Shown here piece by piece: positions 57,861-64,000 of a DNA stretch of 64,000 nucleotides. The notes below the pieces were generated by a model. It made no database searches, was not told the DNA's origin, and was given only the letters and a program-made list of their open reading frames with translations. Source of the DNA: Pseudomonadota bacterium (GTDB taxonomy: Bacteria; Desulfobacterota; Desulfovibrionia; Desulfovibrionales; Desulfomicrobiaceae); contig JAHIQM010000005.1 of assembly GCA_018902545.1 (NCBI GenBank), forward strand, positions 147,517 to 211,516. Reading direction: 5' to 3'. Positions within the stretch are counted from its first letter, which is position 1. Every line of letters begins with the position of its first letter. The translations under genes and the position numbers were made by a program.

Positions 57861-60800
57861 ATGAAACTTAAGTTTAAAGTCCAGCCCTATCAGACCAACG
57901 CGGTTGAATCCGTGGTGGATTGCTTTGCAGGGCAGGTGAATACCACAAGCCTTGCCTACCGAATTGATCCTGGTGTGAACAAAAAGCTGTTGGCACAGGG
58001 ATCAACTTTGCCGGGGATTAATTTTGATGTTGAGCAGACCGGCTTCAAAAATGCTGATATCCACCTGACCGATGCCCAGCTGCTGACCAATATCCAGGAC
58101 GTTCAGCGTCGTCAGAACTTACCTTTGTCTGACAATCTGGTCTCAATCGCCGGATGCAAGGTCAATCTTGATGTGGAGATGGAAACCGGGACCGGCAAGA
58201 CATACTGCTACGTCAAAACCTTTTTCGAGATGAACAAGCGATACGGCTGGACCAAGTTCATCGTGGTGGTGCCCAGCATTGCCATTCGTGAAGGCGTGCT
58301 CAAATCACTGGAGATTACTGCCGAACATTTCACCGAAAGCTACGGCAAGAAGGCCCGCTTCTTTGCTTACAATTCCAGGCAGCTGCACCATCTGGAAAGT
58401 TTTTCCTCTGATGCGGGTATCAACGTCATGGTCATCAATATCCAGGCGTTTAACGCTACAGGCAAAGATAACCGCCGCATCTATGATGAACTGGACGACT
58501 TCCAGTCACGCCGTCCCATCGATGTGATCAGCAGCAACCGTCCCATTCTGATCCTCGATGAACCACAGAAAATGGAAGGCACAAAGACGCTGGAGGCTTT
58601 GGCCAAGTTCAAACCGCTGATGATTCTACGTTACTCGGCCACCCATCGGACCACGCACAACAAAATCCACCGCCTCGACGCTCTGGACGCGTATAATCAG
58701 AAGCTGGTGAAGAAAATCGCAGTGCGTGGTATCGCCGTAAAGGGGCTGGCTGGCACTACGGCCTATCTCTATCTGGAATCCATTGAGATATCCAAAAAAG
58801 CGCCAGTTGCCCGAATAGAGATGGAGGTGCGCCAAGGATCCGGTATTAAACGGATCGTCAAACGCTTGGAGCGAGGCACGGATTTGTTCGTTGAGTCGAA
58901 CGAGCTGGATCAATACCGAGGTTTTGTCATTGCTCAGATCGACGCCACCAAGGATACCGTGGAGTTTACCAATGGTCATGTTCTGAGTGCTGGCGATGCA
59001 ACCGGCGATGTAACGGAAATGGCCATCCGGCGGATTCAAATTAGGGAGGCGATCAGAGCCCATCTTGAGAAAGAACGGGTTCTCTTTACCCTGGGCATCA
59101 AGGTACTGTCCCTTTTCTTCATCGACGAGGTGGTCAAATACCGGGACTATAGCCAGGCCGATGAACAAGGAGAGTACGCCAGGATTTTTGAGGAGGAGTA
59201 CGAACAGCTCAAGGCCGAATATTTAAGCCTTTTGCCCTTGGATGGTGGGATGTACCAGGAATATCTGAAATCTATTCCCGTAGGCCGTACCCATAACGGC
59301 TACTTTTCCATCGACAAAAAAACAAAGAGGCTCACCGATCCGAGCTTTAAAATGCGTGGAGAGGACGCGGGCCTTTCCGATGACGTCGATGCCTATGATT
59401 TGATTTTGAAGGACAAGGAATCGCTTTTGCTGTTTCCATCCCCGCTCGATAGTGACGAGGTCCGAAGAAAAAAAGAAGTTCGTTTTATTTTCTCTCATTC
59501 CGCGTTGAGAGAAGGTTGGGACAACCCCAATGTTTTCACATTGTGCATGCTCAAACACAGTGACAACACGATTTCGCGTCGCCAGGAAGTGGGGCGTGGT
59601 TTGCGAATCAGTGTCAACCAACAGGGGGATCGCGCGGACAATCCGGCTACGGTCCATGACGTGAACGTCCTGACCGTTGTTGCCAGCGAGAGTTACAAGG
59701 ACTTCGTTGGGAATCTTCAGCGCGAGATCAGCGAGTCAATCTCTGCACGTCCTCGAAAGGCTGACGAGGCCTACTTTACCGGGAAGGTCATCTCTACCGA
59801 AACTGGGACCGTGGAGATTACCCCGGTCATGGCTAAGCAGATCTACAAATACCTGTTGAAAAATGACTATACCGATGATGCGGACCAGGTTGCAACAGCC
59901 TACCATGAGGCGAAAGCAGCCGGAACGTTGGCTGCCCTTCCGCCCGAGCTTGCCCCTCACGCAGAGCAGATATTCGGATTGATCGACAGTGTCTTCAGCG
60001 AGTCCCAGCTGCCCGTTCCTGAAAATGCCAACAAGGCGAAAGTCAATCCCATCAATAACGTCAATTTCCAAAAGAAAGAATTTAAGGCGCTATGGAGCCG
60101 AATCAACCAGAAAGCGGTCTACCGCGTTGAATTCGATTCCAACGAGCTGATTACTAACAGCATCGAAGTTCTCAACGAAAAGCTTGAGGTCACCCCCCTC
60201 CAGTATACGATTCACACTGGTATCCAGAACGACGCAATCACCGACGATCAGTTGAAGCATGGAGACAGCTTTCAACTCACTGGAACCAATGTTGAAACAC
60301 ATAATGCATCTGTGCACTCCATGGTCACCTACGACCTGCTGGGCAAACTTGCTGAAAACACGCAGCTAACCAGAAAGACCATTGCCGCTATCTTGGGCGG
60401 GATCAATGCCGGATCATTCACACAATTTAAGGAAAACCCGGAACATTTCATTGCCGAGGCGTCTCGCCTGATCAATGAACAAAAGGCCGCCACCGTTGTG
60501 GAACGGCTCAGTTACGACGCCGTTGAGGACTCCCACGACATAGGCATTTTTACCGCGAGCCAGACCAAGCACGACTTCACCCATGCGGGTAACAAACTTG
60601 AAAAACACATCTACGACTACGTAGTTACGGATTCCAGAGTGGAACGGAATTTCGTGAAGGAATTGGATACGAGTGATGATGTTATCGTCTACGCAAAGCT
60701 CCCCAAAGGATTCTTTATTCCAACCCCTGTAGGCAACTACAATCCAGACTGGGCCATTTCCTTCAAGGAAGGCAAGGTGAAGCATATTTACTTTGTGGCT

Positions 60801-60983
60801 GAAACTAAAGGTTCACTCTCCAGCTTGAATCTGCGAGGGATTGAAAATAACAAGATCGAATGTGCGAGAAAGTTTTTCGAAATGCTCAATAAAAAGCATG
60901 AAGAAAAAAATGTAAAATACGACGTGGTGACGAGCTTTGGGAAATTGATGGAGCTTGTTGGAATAACTTCTACAGACAATTGA
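57861..60983 (+). CDS. Type III restriction endonuclease subunit (Res)
   Basis: 1040 aa. Superfamily 2 helicase: Walker [25 protein letters not shown] box [12 protein letters not shown], and motif [15 protein letters not shown]. The C-terminal PD-(D/E)XK nuclease: [20 protein letters not shown], then [13 protein letters not shown], giving D...ExK. RBS GGGAGGA 12 bp after mod. With mod this is a complete type III pair. Confidence 0.93.
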   Translation: MKLKFKVQPYQTNAVESVVDCFAGQVNTTSLAYRIDPGVNKKLLAQGSTLPGINFDVEQTGFKNADIHLTDAQLLTNIQDVQRRQNLPLSDNLVSIAGCKVNLDVEMETGTGKTYCYVKTFFEMNKRYGWTKFIVVVPSIAIREGVLKSLEITAEHFTESYGKKARFFAYNSRQLHHLESFSSDAGINVMVINIQAFNATGKDNRRIYDELDDFQSRRPIDVISSNRPILILDEPQKMEGTKTLEALAKFKPLMILRYSATHRTTHNKIHRLDALDAYNQKLVKKIAVRGIAVKGLAGTTAYLYLESIEISKKAPVARIEMEVRQGSGIKRIVKRLERGTDLFVESNELDQYRGFVIAQIDATKDTVEFTNGHVLSAGDATGDVTEMAIRRIQIREAIRAHLEKERVLFTLGIKVLSLFFIDEVVKYRDYSQADEQGEYARIFEEEYEQLKAEYLSLLPLDGGMYQEYLKSIPVGRTHNGYFSIDKKTKRLTDPSFKMRGEDAGLSDDVDAYDLILKDKESLLLFPSPLDSDEVRRKKEVRFIFSHSALREGWDNPNVFTLCMLKHSDNTISRRQEVGRGLRISVNQQGDRADNPATVHDVNVLTVVASESYKDFVGNLQREISESISARPRKADEAYFTGKVISTETGTVEITPVMAKQIYKYLLKNDYTDDADQVATAYHEAKAAGTLAALPPELAPHAEQIFGLIDSVFSESQLPVPENANKAKVNPINNVNFQKKEFKALWSRINQKAVYRVEFDSNELITNSIEVLNEKLEVTPLQYTIHTGIQNDAITDDQLKHGDSFQLTGTNVETHNASVHSMVTYDLLGKLAENTQLTRKTIAAILGGINAGSFTQFKENPEHFIAEASRLINEQKAATVVERLSYDAVEDSHDIGIFTASQTKHDFTHAGNKLEKHIYDYVVTDSRVERNFVKELDTSDDVIVYAKLPKGFFIPTPVGNYNPDWAISFKEGKVKHIYFVAETKGSLSSLNLRGIENNKIECARKFFEMLNKKHEEKNVKYDVVTSFGKLMELVGITSTDN

Positions 60984-61024
60984 CCAGTTTTTATTTCAGG
61001 ACTCCACTACTTTACGAGGTTATT

Positions 61025-61981
61025 ATGCCTTTAGATTTATCTGACACACTTGTTGTAGGAATATCAGCAACCGCTCTTTTTGATCTGAAAGAAAGCGACG
61101 CTCTTTTTCAAGAAACTTCAAAGTCCGATCCAGACAACGCAATTGAAATATATCGAAATTATATGATGGAAACAGAGGAAATCCCTCTGAATCACGGAAC
61201 GGGATTCCCTCTTGTCAATGCATTATTGAATTTAAATCAATACCAGAAGGAAAATGAACCTCCCTTAGTCGAAGTAGTTATAATGTCAAAAAATAGTCCA
61301 GATACTGGAATTCGAATTTTAAAATCTATACGTCATCACAAGGTAGCAATCACTCGATCCGCATTTACAGCTGGAGAGAGTGTTGTAGATTATCTCGAAG
61401 CTTTTGACGTAGACTTGTTTCTCACAACCTCAATAACAGATGCCCAAAGAGTTATTGATAGTAGGTTCTGTGCAGCAGCTGTCGTAAAAAACCCACCAGA
61501 AGGCATATCCAATATGCCAGACAATCAAGTCCGCTTAGCTTTTGATGGAGATGCTGTAATTTTTGATGACAGTAGCGAAATTGTATACAAAACAATGGGA
61601 TTAAGCGAATTTCATAAGCAAGAAGACGACAATCATGACATCCCTCTTGCTGAAGGACCATATGCAACTTTCCTAAAAAAGCTATCTCGACTGCAAGACA
61701 GACTGCCGATGCGTATAGAATACTCACCAGTAAGAATTGCCCTAGTCACGGCAAGAAATTCACCTGCTGAATTACGAGTTATCAAAACACTTCGTCATTG
61801 GGGCGTGTATGTCGACGAAGCATTTTTTCTTGGTGGCGTTGAGAAATCGAAAGTATTAAAAGCTTTTAAACCACATATTTTCTTTGATGACCAAGAAATT
61901 CACCTTGAACCAGCCGCAAAATCTGTCCCATCAGGGCGTGTACCCTATACGAGCGAATCTGTACTAAACACACCTTCATAA
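61025..61981 (+). CDS. 5'-nucleotidase family protein (PF06189 type)
   Basis: 318 aa from ATG 61025. MPLDLSDTLVVGISATALFD and PLNHGTGFPLVNALLNLNQY open the protein, then VEVVIMSKNSPDTGIRILKS, AITRSAFTAGESVVDYLEAF, VRLAFDGDAVIFDDSSEIVY and RIALVTARNSPAELRVIKTL: the HAD-like nucleotidase order of cytosolic 5'-nucleotidases. It is 42 bp after res with no terminator, so it may be part of the cluster. A+T-rich. In known defence systems nucleotidases can deplete nucleotides; here that is an inference. Confidence 0.85.
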   Translation: MPLDLSDTLVVGISATALFDLKESDALFQETSKSDPDNAIEIYRNYMMETEEIPLNHGTGFPLVNALLNLNQYQKENEPPLVEVVIMSKNSPDTGIRILKSIRHHKVAITRSAFTAGESVVDYLEAFDVDLFLTTSITDAQRVIDSRFCAAAVVKNPPEGISNMPDNQVRLAFDGDAVIFDDSSEIVYKTMGLSEFHKQEDDNHDIPLAEGPYATFLKKLSRLQDRLPMRIEYSPVRIALVTARNSPAELRVIKTLRHWGVYVDEAFFLGGVEKSKVLKAFKPHIFFDDQEIHLEPAAKSVPSGRVPYTSESVLNTPS

Positions 61982-62027
61982 GATTAATAGAAGCATATGG
62001 GGAAAATATAAAAAACGGAGAAAAAAA

Positions 62028-62681
62028 ATGCTTGAGATTGAAATCACAGAGTTAAATTTCCCTTCAAATCACACAAACATCCAAGCTATCGAGGTCAACC
62101 TAGACAGTATACCAGAACAATACGATGGCTATGATTATTTTATTAGAAAAGCACTCTTGAATAGTATCGAATCAGACAATATAGACAACGTATCTATTTA
62201 TGTCTGGGGTTCTCCTAGCAATTCGTTTATGACTTTTAATTATTCTATATTCATCGGCTTAAAAGGAAATTCTAAGTTATTAGACAATATTTTATACGAG
62301 TTTAATCGTGTAAAAGAAATTAATACACGCCGTTGCGGCACTGCAAATTCTTCATTTGACTATCTCCAATACCACATTCAAGAAAAAAAAATATGGCAAC
62401 CACTTGATAAAATAACTTGGTATTGTAAAGAGGGGGTGTCAGACAATAAAGAGACTGTGGATTGGGACGACGATGACGAGACACAAAATCAAACACGCAC
62501 TAACCAAGAATTACCTTCAAGATTTAGAATAGCAAGATCTGATGCAAGTGTTGGCACAATTCGCAGCACAATCGAAAGTGTCTTTGGATTGCCAGAAGGC
62601 TCTGTTGCACTCTGTGATCCGAGTGGCCGTCCGTTACGCGCAGATGCAAAGATTGCAACGTTGCGGAAAAGATGGGAATAA
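62028..62681 (+). CDS. Two-domain protein with C-terminal ubiquitin-like segment
   Basis: 217 aa. Domain 1 (~1-140) unrecognised (LNFPSNHTNIQAIEVNLDSI, YDYFIRKALLNSIESDNIDN). Acidic linker at ~143-160 (DWDDDDETQNQ). Residues ~164-217 read FRIARSDASVGTIRSTIESV, FGLPEGSVALCDPSGRPLRA and DAKIATLRKRWE; the order 'SD.SV..I...IE..FGLP...V.L.D.SGRPL..D..I..L' follows ubiquitin from strand 2 onward. There is no C-terminal Gly-Gly. Second gene after the nucleotidase, 46 bp apart, A+T-rich. Confidence 0.6.
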   Translation: MLEIEITELNFPSNHTNIQAIEVNLDSIPEQYDGYDYFIRKALLNSIESDNIDNVSIYVWGSPSNSFMTFNYSIFIGLKGNSKLLDNILYEFNRVKEINTRRCGTANSSFDYLQYHIQEKKIWQPLDKITWYCKEGVSDNKETVDWDDDDETQNQTRTNQELPSRFRIARSDASVGTIRSTIESVFGLPEGSVALCDPSGRPLRADAKIATLRKRWE

Positions 62682-62837
62682 TTTTTTAAAATATTACAAC
62701 CTAAATCCGTGAAAAAGTTGCATTGAATATACAGTTTTGAAACATTTTGCACTTGAAATAAATCAATGATACCGGCATATTGGACTTGCTTTTCCTGAAT
62801 GAGTTTTTGCACCCATTGGGTGCGACAGGAGTCTGCA
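62682..62837. other. Spacer between Ubl-like gene and IS1380-type transposase
   Basis: A+T-rich; should contain the left end of the IS. No clear inverted repeat identified. Confidence 0.4.
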
Positions 62838-64000
62838 ATGCTCATCACCGATATCAAGCGAAACGAAGGAAACAACATTGGTCATGTCGGCCTGGCTCTG
62901 ATCGGCGAGATGGCCAGAGTTTGCGGCCTGGATACACTGGTCGACCGTCTTGGGCCTGGAAAAGCTCCGCAGATCAAGGAGCGTGAAATTTTCCGCACAT
63001 TGGCCGGCCTCATGTGCCAAGGCAAAACGGATTTCGACCATGTTCGTGAGTACTACGGCGACGATTTCTTCGCGACCAGCCTTGGCCTTGGACGCGTTCC
63101 TTCCGCCGAGATTTTGCGGCAACGGTTTCAACGGATCACCTTGGAAACTGACCTGGATGCCCAGTTGCCCCGCTGCTCGGTCGAACTGTGGAAGAAGACC
63201 GGAATGCAGCCTGAGCTCATTGAAATGACCAGGGACGACAACAAGAAAGAGCACTGGGTGCGCCTTGATATCGACGTCAGCATTTTCGACAACGCCGACA
63301 CCGAGAAGGAAGGAGCCAGCGCGACGTACGACAAGAGATTCGGCTTCGCTCCGATCTTTGCTCATCTTGGTGGCGGCTGGATGGTCAACGGCAAGCTTCG
63401 CCCCGGGTCGAGCCATTCCAGTTGCGAGGGCACGGATGAGTTCATCCTGGAGAGCCTCGGGTACGCCAAGTCCATGGTGGAAGCGAACGTTCTCGTGGTC
63501 GCCGACAGCGGATTTGACAGCAAGGAGCGTCTGGAGACTCTGTGCACTCAGTCGCGCACCGGCTTCATCATCAAGCACAATCTGCGCAGGGAACCGGTGA
63601 CCGGCTGGCTCGCTACTGCCAAGGAGCACGCGCAGAAAGTAGAGAATTTCGCAACGTCCCGAGAAAAAGGCCGGATCTACCGGGGCTTCGTGATGCGTGA
63701 GATCGGCAAAAAGAAAAGGGCGGTCCGCCAGATTTTCGAGGTCACGGAAGTGTTGAGCAAGGACGGTGTGTTCATGATGATTCCAGAGGTCCGAGTCTGC
63801 GTTTTGTGGACCAACCTGGAATTTGATGCCGACCAGGCTTTGAAACTGTATCGCAAGCGGGGCACCAGCGAGCAGCATCACGGGGAATTCAAGACCGAGA
63901 TGGACATGGAACGCCTGCCGTCGGGCAAGTTTGCCGTGAATGCCGCCTTCCTGCGCTTGGGCATGCTGGTCTACAACATGCTTCGGGTAGCCTCCGTGGA
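62838..64000 (+). CDS. IS1380-family transposase, 3' end cut by the window
   Basis: 387 codons visible, open to base 64000. ATG 62838 has AGGAG upstream. KRNEGNNIGHVGLALIGEMA, DFDHVREYYGDDFFATSLGL, WVRLDIDVSIFDNADTEKEG (first Asp), VLVVADSGFDSKERL (second Asp) and SEQHHGEFKTEMDMERLPSG (Glu). IS1380 family. It closes the island segment on the right; the rest of the IS is outside. Confidence 0.9.
   Translation, partial: MLITDIKRNEGNNIGHVGLALIGEMARVCGLDTLVDRLGPGKAPQIKEREIFRTLAGLMCQGKTDFDHVREYYGDDFFATSLGLGRVPSAEILRQRFQRITLETDLDAQLPRCSVELWKKTGMQPELIEMTRDDNKKEHWVRLDIDVSIFDNADTEKEGASATYDKRFGFAPIFAHLGGGWMVNGKLRPGSSHSSCEGTDEFILESLGYAKSMVEANVLVVADSGFDSKERLETLCTQSRTGFIIKHNLRREPVTGWLATAKEHAQKVENFATSREKGRIYRGFVMREIGKKKRAVRQIFEVTEVLSKDGVFMMIPEVRVCVLWTNLEFDADQALKLYRKRGTSEQHHGEFKTEMDMERLPSGKFAVNAAFLRLGMLVYNMLRVASV

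Overview
The window is a 64-kb piece of a bacterial chromosome, G+C-rich in its core genes. It probably comes from an anaerobic sulfate-reducer-like member of the Desulfovibrionales, which is an inference. The supporting gene content is a HesB-like selenoprotein with an in-frame UGA, an octaheme cytochrome c, an APS-reductase-like flavoprotein/ferredoxin pair, a bacteriohemerythrin, a lutABC lactate-utilisation operon, acs, and a tmRNA whose tag reads ANDNYDYAMAA. Small operons are tightly packed, often with ATGA or TGATG junctions.

Layout. 0-9.2 kb is core: a CoA-binding protein divergent from acs, a TetR regulator followed by a giant MFS/PlsC/AMP-binding fusion, a ThiS/MoaD-like protein next to a TtuA-like tRNA thiolase, a REC-GGDEF protein, and the selenoprotein. 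9.4-25 kb is accessory and rich in repeats. It starts at tRNA-Val/tRNA-Asp with a partial second copy of the tRNA-Asp 3' end 1.2 kb away, and carries a YdjM-like gene, an alpha/beta hydrolase, a bacteriohemerythrin, an octaheme HAO-like cytochrome, and a Crp/AprBA-like/DASS-transporter locus flanked by 130-bp direct repeats. Next come a HupE/UreJ membrane trio, an HPF-like protein, a decayed LigD fragment and a cupin. 25-41.3 kb is core again: tRNA-Arg, ubiX, an M50 protease, trpS, an M3 oligopeptidase, an RbgA-like GTPase, a kinase/ATPase fusion, a hybrid histidine kinase, a thioesterase, a lipoprotein and lutABC.

41.6-64 kb is a genomic island. It begins at the 3' end of ssrA with a P4-type integrase. 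Its first part has an XRE-type regulator, a frameshifted metallophosphoesterase, an AbiEi-like antitoxin, an IS1182-type insertion, and an MNT nucleotidyltransferase translationally coupled to two tandem metallophosphoesterases. Its second part is a restriction cluster: a NERD/zinc-ribbon membrane protein, an SNF2-type helicase, a DUF4391 protein, a type III Mod methyltransferase and a type III Res subunit. A 5'-nucleotidase and a protein with a C-terminal ubiquitin-like segment follow, and an IS1380-type transposase runs off the end.

Best candidates for something undescribed: (1) the MNT/double-phosphoesterase module with its AbiEi neighbour; (2) the five- to seven-gene restriction cluster ending in nucleotidase plus Ubl-like protein; (3) the repeat-bounded AprBA-like/DASS/Crp locus with an 18-bp palindrome upstream of the transporter; (4) an exact 22-bp-period array of AAATCCCAATT at 12.0 kb. 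All function calls come from reading the sequence; no searches were run.
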